A stretch of DNA of 64,000 nt from Lates calcarifer (GCF_001640805.2 NC_066838.1:11061132-11125131), one strand, 5' to 3'; shown: positions 37,780-52,700, counted from the first letter of the stretch. Notes: a model not told the origin generated them from the sequence alone. Numbers and translations are program-made.

Positions 37780-37970
37780 CCCCCCCTCCTTTTGCTTTAA
37801 TTAATTTTACAGCTAGCTTGCTTAATTACTTTCAATCAAAATCCTCTTGCCATCACAAAATTAGAAATGGTTCAACTCCATTAGTCTAAATTCTTCATTT
37901 ACATACACAAAGACTGTCAGCTCTTGCTAAGCAAACGGCCTCCTGCTTGATGAGATTGTTTTTTTCCACA
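37780..37970. promoter_or_regulatory. Candidate conserved non-coding element
   Basis: The block contains CTTTAATTAATTTTACAG, TTGCTTAATTACTTTCAATC and CCATTAGTCTAAATTC. It has three overlapping TAATTA/TTAATT cores within 60 bp and no simple repeats, followed by CTTGATGAGATTG. The call comes from motif density. Confidence 0.35.
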
Positions 37971-40900
37971 CACTCTATCACTCTCTCCCTTACACACACG
38001 CATGCGACTGTGGTGTTAATTTTTTTGAAAGGAGAAAAGTAGCATAAAATTATTTGATCCCCTTACTTAAGACATTCTCTGCCTAATCAGGGTTCAGGTG
38101 AGCTGTGGTGCACATCATCCAAGGTAATGGAGAGTTGAGTGTGCGTCTACAACTGTCGAAATTGATTACATCCACGCGACTCTGTGTCAAGAGAAAACTG
38201 CTCGACCTTACACAATGCAGCACAAAATATGTACGCTGCATATGGGGGATAAACAGAATTAGTAAGGCGGTAGCTGAGATCATCTAAATGGAGCTAACTA
38301 GTTCTTCTTCAGGATTAGCTATTATTTCCAAAGCAATAGACAAGCTGCAGATTACCCGGTGACACATAGTGCCCTATAAATCTGACTCCTTTGTGGCAGG
38401 GTGTCACTAGTCCTGACTAGACTGTGGAAACTAGCGGCGCACTATCGCCGGTCGGCTGCTGTGAGCAAGGCAACAGGATTTTTCAGAGGGGTGAGGGTGC
38501 CCATGCCCTGCTGCCCGATCACTTCAACTTGGCACACAGGCATCCTCTCCGTCACACACACTGCCTCAGGCCTGCACATCATCAAGAATTAAGGACATGC
38601 AGATAGGGTTTGTGCACTGACCAAAGTGAAAACCCAGGCACACAAGCACATCACCGCATGTGCATGTGCACACACACACACACACACGCTTTGCACACAT
38701 ACTAGTGCCATAATTAGGTCCCGAGATGAGGGCATTAAACTGGTATAATGCACTCACTGCTGCAGCACACTTCCACAAAATATATCGACACTAAACCTAC
38801 ATAATCATCAGTGACACTCTCCTATTGCTTTTAATTTCCTACTCACATGCATGCGACTTAGCAGGCCCAGCGCAAAACCACACAACAGCCTTTGATCTGC
38901 TGCGTTTAGATCATCTTACATCCGCTGCTCTTTTATAAAGGTGGAGTTGGGGGGGGGGCACCTTGAAAAGGAAGGAGGTAAGGGGGATTTGTAGCATTTC
39001 CAAACAGTGCGCCACAGTCTGCAAACACTTATAAAATAATCCACAACAAGTGACCATGACCTAAAAGAAAAAAGAAAAAAAGGCCATCCCGTATGGGCCG
39101 CCGAGCAGTATACAATGCTGGTCTGACCTGGCCCCTTTACTCTGTGTCTGCAATCACCGGTTTCCCTTGCCCTCTTTAACCAGTCTCTATTAACACCGTT
39201 AATTATCCAAATCCATCATTCTTGGGGTAAATGAAGACTGCCTCTTTAATTCAATTTAATAGGATCATTTTCCAACTCACGTTCACTTTAGCCCCAGCTG
39301 CCCGCCCACTAGCCCCCCACTGTGTCTCCCCCCCTCCGACTGTATCTTGACTCCTTTGGCTCTATCTTCTATGGTCTGGCTCTCTCCCATTGGTGGAAGG
39401 GGAAGGTGATGAGGGCTGAGGCTTGATGGCAGCGATGGGCCGACACACTGTTGAGCTCCCAATGTCTTGTCTTGGCTCGGCTGGTGGCAAGCAGCAGGTC
39501 TTGGTTCCCAGCCTGCTGTGCACACTGCCTGCCACACACACACACTCTCTCTCCCTCTCTCTCTCACACACACCACAAGCTCAGACTACCAGCCATGCTC
39601 AGTGGGGCTTAGCTAATCCTGTCACATCAGGCCACGTTGGCTGAGTTGAGGCCTTTAGCAGAACCACCACCCCCTCCCCTCTAACCACCACCTCTGTGCA
39701 CCTCCACACTTCACCACCACTCCTTCACTGACTCCTCTAACTCTCTCACTCACTCACTCATTCACTTTCTCTCTCTCTCGCTCTCTCACAACCCTTTGTT
39801 CATTTCACAAGGTCATGGGTGGCCGACTACAGCACACGAGAGGTGAAACGGGACAGCTGACGAATCGCTGTGCGTCCCAGCTATGCTAGTATTGCTTATC
39901 TTTTGGCAAACACACAACAGAAGTAAATGATAAATAAAAAGTAGTACTGTACTCTTATTACAACTTTGTAACTTGTTTTTTTTTTTCAAGCTTACAGTAG
40001 ATTTTGTGAAGTGTTGATGTAAAAGATATTATCTTATATCTATTTCAAATGATGTGATGAAAACCTTTAGGAAGCCATTTTAATACTTAGGGTTACTGTA
40101 AGTCACTGGCGTGCATGTCACTCAATATAACTGCACGTCAAATGTGTTTATAAAATATACAGGTGTCATTTTGTCTTTTCCTGCCTGTAGTGTGTCATAG
40201 TGGTATCAGTATCAAAACACATTTTCCATGAAACAGTGCCAGACTATGGAAACTGGACACTCATGCCCTTTAATCTGACTTTCTATCTATAAAATTACAG
40301 CTAAATCAAGACTGACTTAGACGGTGTTTTATATGCCTTCTAAGATTTTCCTTACAGAGAACTTTCCATGCTGAAGCCAGTGTGATGTTTCCACAAGTTC
40401 AAATACAATTACGAATCACAGAAAAATTCTATACACAAAATAAATCTTATTTCTAACTGACTATATACTTGAAAAACACCATACTTGAAAAACAAGCCAT
40501 GTGTCACAATGCTGTCATTTAAATTCTCTTAAGAATGTGTTAAAACATTGGCTCCCCTTATCCCATTATTCAGTGTGAGGTTGAATATGCCCCCATTTCC
40601 ACACTACGTGCCCCTCCCTTCCCCCACGACTAAACACACTCAAATCCAAACATACACACGCACACCCAAACGCACACACAGCGTTCCCTTTAAATTTTTC
40701 CCAGACTTTCATTGTTTAGCCATTTGAGACAGACTCTGGGAGAGTTTCAAATGATTTTAGCCATGATTTAATTTGGTTTGTTAAAGGGTGATGTCAGCAC
40801 AATGGGAGACGAGCCTCTAAATCCACTACATTCACCCAAAATGCCCAGATGAGATAATCATTGGTGACGTCTACGAAAACACTTATTATATTTGCCCATC

Positions 40901-43900
40901 GCCTGGCTGAAGCTGTTAAAACTCATCAGCGTTATTCCCATTTTTTTTTCTCTGGGAAAGAGAAAAAAAATTAGCTCAACTTATAGTCAAAACTGTCACC
41001 CCTTTTAAAGAGACAGTGCAACATTGTTGTGGCTGTGGATAGTTTATAAATGGAAAAAGACAGGGCAGAGGGATATCGGGTGTCTATTCAATACTCATTT
41101 TGTTTGCACCCGATACTAATTAAATAAAACACACACAACTTTTTAATTGGTTTTACAGAGATCAACAGTTTCAAGGAAGTTGAACAAGTATAGTATCCAC
41201 TGTAGTTACACGTTTACATTCTTTGTTAATGAGTAGTAACAACAGGCTATTCTTACAGGCTAGAAACTGTGAATGAGTACTGCTTGTCCCTTAACTTGTC
41301 CACACAATTTGAAAGGGCTTGGGGCTGACAAGGCAGCAGAGGAGATAAGAAATGGATCAACCTGAGCCTTTCTCATAGCTTAATTTATTTTAAATCCAAG
41401 CCCTATTTACACACTGCACACCGGCAGGCCTTGTCAGCTCCAACTAGCACTGAGATATTTAAAACCATTAATGCTGTACAGCGGCAGCCTGAGCGTGTAT
41501 GACACAAGCTGTCGCTGTGTGAAACAAAGCCAGATCTCTAACTGCCACAGCTTCCACTTTTGAACACTGCAGAGCAGCTAAAAAAAAAAAAACAAAGAAA
41601 AGAAAAAAAGAAACGGTAACCGTGCAGTCAGACACTATGATAAATGACAACTGCCAGACCTTTCTGAATGTGAGGAAAAAAGTAAAAAAAACAAACAAAA
41701 AAACTACAATGAGTAATAAAAGAAAAGAGTGTTATATCCCTCATCTAGTGAATGCACAGGCCAGACTCAGTGTATCTTTAGTGCAGCAACTAGCCCCATA
41801 GAGGCAAGGGTCAGGATATGAAACACACAGGCTATGCGCCTCCCGACAGGATATCCTCATGGATCAGCAGCGGTAGCCATGTTGACCCGCCCCATTATTA
41901 AAGAGGCTAATCTGTTCAACATGTCAATGTTAGCACTTTTAGCTGCGATTAATAAAAGAAGACCCCAAGAGTGCTGTGTGTGCTTTTTCAGTGCCCCAGG
42001 TTGTTTTCATTTGGTTTGTATTTTTAGTGGTTTTCGCTGTTTGGTAATTCAACAGTCCTCTTTTCTCCTATTAGCATAAACAGTGTAAATTATTAACTTT
42101 GTTAAAAGAATTATAATCAGCCCTGAATCCTAAGCTCTGTAGCAGCTTTGTGTGTTTTTCCCTTTCTGCCACTGGCAAAGACTCACTATAGCATTGCAGA
42201 TATCATTAAAGCAAATGCAACTTTATATTTTATAGATACGGAACAATGAGCATGTGATGCCTGACTTTGTGGCCATTTATGTGATGCTTAAAATGTATGG
42301 CCCAGTGGCTTTCACAGACTGGTAGTAATAGAACTGCTCTCTAACAGACTTGCTTTCTAAGTGCCTGGTGCTGTGTCTTAATTTGTAATCTAGTCAAACC
42401 AATTGTCCGCTAGCTAAAAAGGTCACAGAGACAATAGACTACACAGCCTCCCGCAATGTAGAGAAAGCCCAGGGTGTCTTTTGTAGCTTTTTAACCAAAG
42501 ATGTAATTAAGACACCTTCATCTTCAGGGGTGAGAAGGGCACCAACAAGAGTCTGCTGGAAACACAAGAGAAACTTCACACTGCTGGAAACAGAAGCGAG
42601 ATGCACGCTAAAAATAGGGCATTTAGTTAGAAGAGAAAAGAACCTGTCTTTGCAGCAAAATGCCCCAGATGAGGGCGTTTGCCGAGTTTACCTGCTTGTG
42701 CAGTCAGCGTGTGATTTTATACATTGTGACCAACGACTGCGGCGAAGAAAGCTTGTTGGGGAAAACTGAGTGATGCAAAGCAACACAGGAGAGGCAGAGG
42801 GGGGGACTTAAAGGACGTGATTTATCTGGGCTTGATTGCGTGTTAATCGAGGTTACGTGTATTAAGTGGAATCTAATTGGAACAGACACTGGCAGTCTGA
42901 CAGATCGACATGATGCAGATGGATTGAGGGGGAGAGAAAGGGGGAGTGAGGGAGGCAGGGAAAGGAAGAGGATATGGGAGAGAGAAGGGTAGTGCAGTCG
43001 AGGAGAGGCGGCAGAATGGAGGCATAGAAAAACATAGCATTTTGCTGCTGTACTTGGCCGAATGGACAGAGTTTGACGACGCAAGACATTAGAAGAAAAC
43101 CGCCAGAGCCTTTAAAGCAGGCTAATCACAAGAAAGTGAAATGAAGACTCCGTCTTTAGACTCTGTCTTTAGGCTCATCTCACGTGCGTCTCATGATTGG
43201 CGGCTGATGAGACATGTAACCCTTCTAGAGGAGGACACACACGGGTGAGATTGTGAGTGACAGGGCACAGCACTGGAGTTTGCCCTCCCCCTCCAGTTGC
43301 CACAAACATTCACTTCAGCTTTATTGGAAATGAGGGGAGAAAATACACCCCTCCAAAAAGAAAAGGGGAAAAAAAACATGAGGTAAAGAGGCCGAGTGAC
43401 AGCTGCCGGAAAATTTCTCACCTCGACGAAGAGACAAGCAACTGTTCCACCGGTCCTTCTGACTCTCTGCTCCTCCTGACAGGCGACAACTGTTTCGAAG
43501 GCCCTCTCTGCTCCCCAAATCTGAGGTATTTAGCGAGCGAGCTGAATGACCCTTTCAAATGTTACCAGAGTAATAGACCGTAAAAGATGACCACCTGTTA
43601 AGGCCAAGCAACTGCTAACTCATATCCCACAGACTCTACGGACAAATAAGGAGAACATAGTTTTGTGGAAATGGTTAAGAGACAGGAAAATTAAGATTTT
43701 AAGTTGAAAATTCAGTGTTGCTTGGACTTAATTTCTATTGTAGCATTGCTCTGAATTGGTCAGTGAGGCTATAATTGGCAATGGGTGGATACAAAGTGTG
43801 AGTGACAAGAACGGCCTCAAAGCAGCACATAGCCCAGGAGCAAAAATGACTGTCAGAGTGCCATTATCTAAATCTGGGTTAAAAATACAGTAGTTCCCAA

Positions 43901-44340
43901 TGAAAGGGTCACTTCTGCTGATAGCTGGGCCAAATGAAGGGTGGCAATAGCAAATGAATGTTCAGACATGCTCAAAAAAAAAAAAAGGAAATAAAATGTG
44001 CACAAAGAGCTGGGGAAAAGAAGAGAAGAGAAACAGAAAAAGAAGTAAACAGAGAAATAGATAAAGAGTGGAACTATAGGCACAATTTAGGGGTGGTTTG
44101 CAGGATAATACAGCACTCGAAACTTCACTCATCAACACAAAATGCCCAAATTGTTCCCGACATGATCCCGTCATAGCGCAGAGACAGAGGAGTTGCTTCG
44201 GTCATCCGTTGATTTGATCCATTATGACTGTTACACTAATGGCATTAATAAGGGCAAAATTTCTATTTTGAAACACAGAATTTTCATCCTCTTCATTTGG
44301 CTAACGTTAATGCCTTTCTCCTTTTCCTACATGAAAGCCC

Positions 44341-44342
<2 letters not shown>

Positions 44343-44380
<38 letters not shown>
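44343..44380. repeat. (TG)n microsatellite
   Basis: TG run with one TA interruption. Confidence 0.95.
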
Positions 44381-47300
44381 GGTGTATTTGAGTGCATCTG
44401 TGCCCCCACCATGTAATGGCTATAAGGTCATCTCTATTTGCCAGGCTTGGTGTACAATGTCGTTGGATTGCAACATTTTGCATGGTTTAAAAACAACAAC
44501 ATGAGCTTTGAAATTTGACACCCTGCTATTTTCGATAGATTGACAACGAAGTTGCATTCACCAGCTGGCCCTAATAAAACACCCTAACCTCATGTAACAC
44601 TGTATAAATTTAGACAGACATTTAGAAATTTTATGCATGTCCATTCAGTATTAAGAACTAAAACTTCAAGTGAAATGGTCAACACTATACACTGGAAACC
44701 TGTTTTAAAGAGATCAATTGAAGTTATTTAAAATCCAGGTCTGTTAAAATAAATGTGTCCTTGAGCTGTGTGTTACATTTACTCCAGGCTTATTGTATCA
44801 GCTCAGTAAATGTGCCTGTAAGTTTCCTGTGTATTTGTGCTGAATGTGAGTATATATGTGTGTATGCTCAGCCCTCATCAGCCTCTAACATTGAGAGGAA
44901 TGACACTCTGTGATCAAGGACATGAATTGCTCATTGATTTTTAGGGGCCAGCTTAACTATCCATTCCAATTGATTTTTAGCTTTGCTGGGTGTGCGAGTT
45001 ATGGCAGTTTTAATGTATCATCTGTATGTGTACTCATCACCCACTGCAAGAGGATTTACAATAGTCTGTGGAAAATGCATATACATCACCATGTGCAAAT
45101 GTGGGGCAGGGACTTTATCCTTTTCTGTTCTTTTTCTATTATACATTCCAAGAGGTAGAAGCTGTAAACCCTCTTATGTTTTATAATAGGTGGGAAAAAA
45201 AAATCACCTTTAGCATGCTTTGTTATACCTTAGTCATTCTGAACTTGGTAAATGATCTATTGAGAATAAACTGCATTGCCTTTTTTTTGTCTTGATACAT
45301 TCATGGAAAATAAAACCAAAGCATGTGAATGAGTTGTAATCCCCATTAATGCTAGCCAGTGTTGTTTAGAGCATGCATTTCAGCTTGCAGTATCATGTAG
45401 CAACACTAACCAGAAAAGAGTAGAAATTTCAAAAGGGCTCAGGCCCCCACACAGCACAAACAGACATACCATTGCTTTGCCACAAACTGTCACAGCGGAA
45501 AAAAAGCAGATACGTTTCACGACTTTTTAGTTTTACAAAACAGACCTAACAGTCGTCTTTTTTTAGATTTAAGAGGATGTTGCCATAATAACTCATATTA
45601 CCAATCAATTAACAATTAATATAAACTATTAATAATCAATGGTTTGATGATGTAAGAGACAAAGTCAGAGCAATGTGATCCAAAAGGCAGTCTAAAGTCA
45701 TCTGTCAGGCAGAAAGTCATTAAAATAGGGGCTCGTTTTCCTGTGCCAAGCTTAGGTTTCACTGAGGCAGGGATACATTTCTATTCTTCAGCAAAAGGCT
45801 GTGCTCTCATATGATATCATCTCCTTTAGAACATTACTCTCAATAGCTTGTCTTTTTTGTCTTTTGTATTTTTCTCCAATTCAAATTGCCCTTTTTTTCC
45901 AAATGGTTTGGGTGAAGCGGTCCTCTGTGTGAGGTAACTGCCTTTTGTTCAGTGAAAAGGACTGCATAAAGCACACTTTACTCCATCCTTTAAAAAAACA
46001 AGTCTGCTTAATTAATGTTTTACAAGTGCTGCTGTATTCTTAGTCAAAAAAAAAAAAACCTCTATCAAAGCCGGCAGGTTCAGATTACGTACGCTAATTG
46101 AAATTCTGAATTTCTAAGCCAACTTCTTTTTTTTCCCCTGCTCTCGCTCTTTCTCCCTGCACACACAATAAAGCCTAGCGTTTTGTAGTCCACAAATGAC
46201 ATCAAATCATCTAAGTAATATGGGCTTTTCTTTTTTTCCTGTATTCTCATGTTCTGCTAGTGGGTTCATGAGACAGCTTAATAAAGCAGTAAATGCTTGG
46301 GGAAGCCTGAGAGCCTACTGTGTGTGTGTCTGTCTGTATGTGTCTGAGTGTTAATGTGTGTGTGCGTGTGTGCACATCTGTGCTTTTGTGCACACGCATG
46401 CTCTCGTGTTTTACCTCCACCAGGGACCTCAAAGCAGAAGGCAAAGCCTGGTTCCACACTCAAGCAGATTTTCCCAAAGAATAAAGCAAGAATAAAGCCA
46501 ATGAACAAAAGAGAATGACTAATACCCAAACCAAAGCCAAAATTAAGACACTTATCTCACAGGTTGACATTGATAGAGCCCACATTAATGCAGTCTGAGC
46601 TAAATGAATACAGCATAATTTACAGGTTATACATGCATTAAGTGCTGAAGGAAGGCAGGCTGTGTGAACAGCTGCAGGTGTGGGAGCAGAGAGACTGAGG
46701 CCCAGTTTGGACAACCATCACAACAGAGGAAACACAGGTTTCTATGCACTGGTGACAATGATCTGAGATGTAGATGGAGATTGGATCAACTAGGATATGA
46801 CACAAAATCTTTTTAGCTCAGCTCATGCTCTGCATATACACGCATGTTTGTTTTCTATGCGGAGGGTTTTAACCTTTCCTTCCGTCATTGTTTATCTGAC
46901 TAGGTAGCTGTGGCAGGCAATTACATAAATTACAGAGTTTAAAAAAATGTCATCCATGATAACCTTTGTTCTGAGTTAATGATTGCACGGAAAGAAAACT
47001 GCCTCTCTTCCCTTCTCTTTTATATTTACCCAAACTCCCTGCGTTCAATGGGGTATTATTTTATTGGCTTGTTTTGCAAGCATTATAACTTTGGATTCTT
47101 CTCCCAAGGTCAGTTGTTAGTGTGCCACGAGGAGTATTTACACATGGGGCTTTTCAGGTCAGTTCCATTGTATTTACATCAAATAATTTTTGATAAGGGA
47201 TGTAAAAGACCTATAAACCCAACATCATAAACCGGAGAGGTGTAGCTGAAATAAGGACAAAAGATCAACGGCTGAATTTTTGCTTATCTTAGACACGTTG

Positions 47301-48739
47301 ATATTTTTGAGTCAACTCTCTTCACTCCCTCCCACTCAACCCCCCCACCGCCAACCCCCCTGCCTTTCTCCCTCACTCTTGACAGAGCTGAGTAGAAGCG
47401 TGGACTTGTTAGATTTAGTCCAATGGCTTCCCAGTGCGGCCAGCAAGCAAGCTCTTGTTTCATAGAGAAGTACCTCCCCTGTTATCTCCCTAGCACTATA
47501 ATCACTTAACAAAGACTTGGGCATTTGCACAAATTAAAACATCAATAATGCATAAGTGCTTTTCAGTTTTGAGCTATAGTGTCCCTGTATTGGGATGAAA
47601 TACCCCCTCTACCAGTGGAAAAACTCCAGCTCGCCATCTTCTGTCCCACAAATGACTAAAAGAAGCCACAGCCCTGCTTTGAGCAACAACCCCCCCCCCT
47701 TGCTTCTTTTAAAGCTGAGGCTAAAGCTGTGGTGAACATTTGGGATCTGCTTTGGTGACGGGACAAAATGGCTGGGGCTGAGTGGGATGCGGAAGTTGTT
47801 TTAAAGCAAGAGGCGGTAAGTGGTGGTGGTGCATCAATGCAAACAGGCAACACCCTTGAGTGGCGCAGCGTGGCATCCTTCCATAAACAACACCACCGCC
47901 GTGTCCCCGACATTTATGATTTGTGGTCAGAATGGCAACACAGGCCTGATTCTAATCCAAGTCTGCGTGTTTGCCCTATCGTTACATGGCTAAATCTGCC
48001 CGACCTAGTCTCTTATTTTCCCAGATGAAAACACCAGACGTTTCATATGGTTGTCAGTTGCGCTTTGCCTAAAACAAGTCATACAGTATGAGAACATTAC
48101 ACTTGGACAAGGAAGTGAAGGGCGGGGGCATCATGGGAACGAAACTTAGTGACACTTTGAAACCAGGATGCTGTTCAGGCTACTGTTTAATTTGAGGAAA
48201 GAAAAAACAAACCTCCCTCATATTTATTACTGCAGTTGTGAATATGACCTGTTTTGCGCTGACTATGGAGGAGTTAAGCATTATTATTGGACTTGTAAAT
48301 CCATGACCAGTACCGTTCCAACACCAATAGAGGACGAGCCATCCTATACAGATGGCCTCAAGGACAATTAGCAGTAATGATTGGTTGCCACATAAATGAG
48401 GGAAATTCTATTTGCTACTGCACTTGCTGATGATCACAGACCAAATGCCTCTGACAATAATATGGATGGCTGCTTTAAACTTGAATGCTACTTGTAGATG
48501 CTGGTTAAATATACAGTACAGTGGAGAAGAGCATTTCTCAAGTATCTACATCTCTGTTTTTATTCAAGGAATACGACATAAAGAGAGGTGGAACTTTAAA
48601 TCTCACACAAACACCACATTATTACGAAGAATAAAGAGATGAGACAAATAGCAGAGTGATCTAAAATATTATCTCTTCAATCATATCCTTTTCCCCAGAT
48701 ATCTTCATTTTCCCCCTCCCTTCTCTGTCAGTTAGTCTG

Positions 48740-48970
48740 GCAAACAATCCCCTTGTTAGCAAACTGTTAAGACAGCCGCTTGGTACACAAATTGCGCTCG
48801 ACCAAGCGAATTTGTTTTGCAAGGGTGACCTGTTTAATCATCTCATTTTCTTTGGCGGACATTTATTCATCTGGTTTCCACGGTTACAGAGAACATTAAG
48901 GGGCTACAGTAATAAGGCTGGAGAGTCAAACAGGTAATAAAAAAATTAACGCCATTTTCCAGCAGCCGAG
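48740..48970. promoter_or_regulatory. Candidate conserved non-coding element
   Basis: A repeat-free block with CCGCTTGGTACACAAATTGC then CGCTCGACCAAGCGAATTTG. The CGCTTGG and CCAAGCG arms form a 7-bp inverted repeat. It also contains GTTTAATCATC and ATTTATTCATCTG. It is flanked on the right by G-rich low-complexity DNA. Confidence 0.3.
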
Positions 48971-50235
48971 GACAGTGGGTGAAATGAATCAAGGGAGAGG
49001 GGGAGAGAAGCAGCAGGGGGAGCGGGAGGGTGGGGTGTGTGTGCGGAGGGTGGGCGGGTGGGTGGGGGGGCTCCAATATTGTCCAAACAATAAGCCTTAG
49101 CGGTTATTTTACTCTGTAGATCAGGTGGTGCTGTTATGGACATGACACTTTGGGCACAGAGCAGGAGAGATAAAGCTTTTAAAGTGGCCCTGCTCCTTTT
49201 TTTATTGTCATTTAGTGATTACATATCAGGACAATTAAAAGTTAGCCTGAGACATCTATTAACTTTGCTCTTTTTTTATTTCTCCTGTGCTTCAGAAGGA
49301 AAATAATTTGCACTCCTGGCAATGCAACATGTCAATAACATGCGAGGGACACCATGACATTTAGATGCCCCGGTGAGAAATGTTTCGTAGTCTTCCCAAG
49401 TTGAATCATGTTTTCTAATATTGTCTTTTGAACAACTGAGCAACAAGCAGAAGAAAAAGAAAAATAATCATGGAGAATATTTAGTTTATCTCTCACACTA
49501 TTAGAAGCAGTGACCTACACACAGATTGAGGGAGTCCAACTTCTTGCCAAATATAGAAAATTCCGGCACAATAGGGGGAACAGGTGCTGAGGGCCCATAG
49601 AAAGTGACGAAGCCGAAGAGCTGGGTTGCTGCTCAATGCCAAATAAGGCAGTGAGACACGTTGCACCAGGGCACAAAACAACCTACTGTAATGCAATTTT
49701 CTAGGTATGATGACTGTCACCGATTCCCCCCAACAAACTGTATTTCCTATGTCAAAGACAATATTCAGTCAGGGCTGTTTTCCACTTTAATAATAAGCGA
49801 ACAAGAAAAAACAAGCAACAAATTTTATGTATTACTCATTTCTCCACTCCTTCCAAAAGTATTTCTAATTGACAGCAGGGCTTTGGCACTCCTAACATAT
49901 GCACAAATGTTCTCAACCTAACCCATAATCATTTAAATCGTCTGGTTTAACCTGTATTTGGGCATTTTACAACTCTGCCAACACCTGTCCCCCACCCTTA
50001 TAAAAAAACCAAACCAACGTGAATTCTTCCTTTGTTTGCTGTCGTGTTACTTGTATATACATTGTTCCGGTTGGGGTTGAGAGGGGTGGGGGGGTTAGGC
50101 TCCGGTGTGACTGAGGTCGGAGAGAGAGGGAAGCACAACTGATGGCAGACAACGTGTCTCAGGAGAGGGAGGGAAAAAGAGATGTCAGCCGACCCAGCCT
50201 CACACACGCACACACACACAAAGGATATGCACTCT

Positions 50236-50262
50236 AACACACACACACACACACACACACAC
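50236..50262. repeat. (CA)n microsatellite
   Basis: Pure CA run. Confidence 0.95.
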
Positions 50263-50984
50263 CCACACCGCTCGCGTGTCACAAGGAGAGCTCTACCCCC
50301 CTCACTCCCCGACTGAGGCAGGAGCCCCAGAGAAACAAACTCTCATCATACATACATACAGGGTAAAATCCCCAAAAGGGGGAACGCAGAATGGACAGCA
50401 GAGAGAGAAGAAAAAGGCTAAGCTGTGGCTATGGGACTGCCAACTGTTCTGCTAACAGCCTCTTAACAGGTGTGGGCTCTAGAACCATGTAATCCTATCA
50501 AGTTACCAAGTAAAAAAAAAAAAAGAAAGAAAGAAAGAAAGAAATCCGGCAAACTGCAAACTCCTGGACTGTTCCCCTCGCTCCCCCCCTCTCCCCTCTC
50601 TTCTCTATCTTTCTCCCTCTCTTTCTGTCTCTGTTGGCAGTGACAGAAACGAACAGCTGGGCTTCAGATTTATCATGTACAGACAGTAATTATTGCTGGT
50701 GCTGCCTGCTACTGACCCAAGTGAATAGAAAGTCACATGAAAAAAAAAAACACACACGGCAGAAGGGGGGATCTGAAGTTGAGGGGTGTCGGGTTGTAGA
50801 CCGTGTGGAAGAAGTGTGTGTGTGACACAGAAGAGAGAGGAGGGCAGTGTTTAAACGTCACTACGTTCCTGTTTGCAGTCAATTACGGAACGAGGACAGG
50901 GGTATTGGCTCTGTAACTCGGCAGAGCAAACATTTCCCTGCTCACAGTGAAGGTGACAGAAAAAAAAGAGATTCCATGTTTGTT

Positions 50985-51010
50985 TGTGTGTGTGTGTGTG
51001 TGTGTGTGTG
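50985..51010. repeat. (TG)n microsatellite
   Basis: Pure TG run followed by AGTGAGTG. Confidence 0.95.
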
Positions 51011-51579
51011 AGTGAGTGTGTGTTTTCTTTCTTTCTTCATATCAAGAGTAAAGCCAGAGACAGTAAAGCAGGCACTGAATTCCTGTCAAAGAAAAGGTGA
51101 CAGAGAACTGAAACTGAGAGATGTGCTCAACACCAAAAAGAAGTGGTAAAGTGAGAAGACAGATTTCTTTCAACACCTACTCTTCTCATCTTTTAGGGTT
51201 TTTTTTTAACCTTACATGTATGATTAACTAAACTTATCAACAATGATCAATTAATTTAAAAAAAACAAAGGAAAGGCACTGGTGTTGGACCACACAAAGT
51301 GTTTCCGTCATCATTTTACCTCAGCCTGACCCCACCTGCTGTGTTTGTTCCAGAGATAAGAGGGTCAGGAGATAAACTATCAATTTATTACCCATGTCAA
51401 TCACTGTCCTTGTCATTAAATAGTTAACCCCGCATCTGCTGCTTCCTTTTATACAGTCGCAGTTGCATAAAAAGTAGTGGTCTGTCACATTCCATAGTCA
51501 CTAACCTAAGTACGGGCTGGTTCACACCTTAAAGACCCCCTGCCACATTTAAAAGGATTAGTCACCACATTTTGTGCCG

Positions 51580-52300
51580 GCTTAATCTCTCTTTCAGCTG
51601 GCCTAATAAGTGCGCTTCGATAAGCAAAGCATGCAAATTCATTCATGGCCAGTGGAGACCATGCTTTCAGACAAACGCGCCAAAGTTTTCCACTCTGCTA
51701 ATTACCTCTTCATTTTCCCCTTTTCCCCTCTTATATGGCATATCAACGACTAGAGATTATTCCTCTCCCTTACTTTGCATGAAATTATAATTTCATACGC
51801 AAGATTAGGAAATAAGAGTCGGGAAAAAAAAGTTGCTGGAAGCTTCTCTCCCTTCACTCTGCACACAAGAATACATGACACTGCATATTCAGCTCTGAGA
51901 TTAAAAGCACGGTTTCTTTTCGAACGGTTACGCTAAGACAAAATGAGAGAGAAATATGGAAAAAAAAGATTTTTTTCCCCAGAAATATAATGAATTTAAA
52001 AAATGCTTTCTAATTACTGATATAATTAGTAATCCATTGCCATCGTTTTCAAGATAGTATAATCACAAAGGATATTTTACCTTTTCCATTTGCTTTGTTT
52101 TTACCACAGTAGTTTAACAAACATGTATTATCTGAGATAATAAAAACTTGGCTTGTTATATTTTAGATAATAAAGGCAATGAAGACCCAAGGTGCAACCT
52201 GTTTATCATTCTGGAATATTTCTTCACCGAGTATTAATTAGGCCATTACTCCAGATTGGTGACGGGGAGCTTTGAGGTTTTAATTAGGTGCTGGCCACTG
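51580..52300. promoter_or_regulatory. Candidate conserved enhancer cluster
   Basis: A long AT-rich, mostly non-repetitive block. It has an octamer ATGCAAAT (51631-51638), GCTAATTACCTC, a palindromic TAATTA pair (52010-52029), and further TAATTA cores at 52235-52240 and 52281-52286. Such homeodomain/POU site density is typical of developmental enhancers. It was not aligned to other species. Confidence 0.4.
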
Positions 52301-52471
52301 CATGAGTGCACAGGAGTGAAGAAAGGGGGTGGTGATGCCACTTGCCTCACTCCTGGCCCATATCAAGTAGCCCTGAACACTTTGGCTACTGCGGCAAGAT
52401 GCATGGCAGCCCACGTGCATCTGGAGTTTATTTGATCGTTTGATCTCTGATGTTTCCTCTTTTCTGCCGGT

Positions 52472-52496
52472 AAAAAAAAAAAAAAAAAAAAAAAAA
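52472..52496. repeat. Poly-A tract, 25 nt
   Basis: An uninterrupted A homopolymer with no recognisable retroelement upstream. Confidence 0.95.
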
Positions 52497-52635
52497 GGGC
52501 AGTTGGTGTGATTTGGGTATTAAAAGACGGGGGTTAAGGTAATTATGGTGTTGGGTGGCTTGTGTCTGATGACTGGGCACATGCTCAATCAGGACTCAGC
52601 TGTCCCTCTCTTTCTGTCTAACCCCCACCACCCCC

Positions 52636-52636
<1 letters not shown>

Positions 52637-52670
<34 letters not shown>

Positions 52671-52700
52671 GCACACCCACGCACGTGCACACACACACAC
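52637..52700. repeat. (CA)n microsatellite, interrupted
   Basis: CA run with CG and CC interruptions in its second half. Confidence 0.93.
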
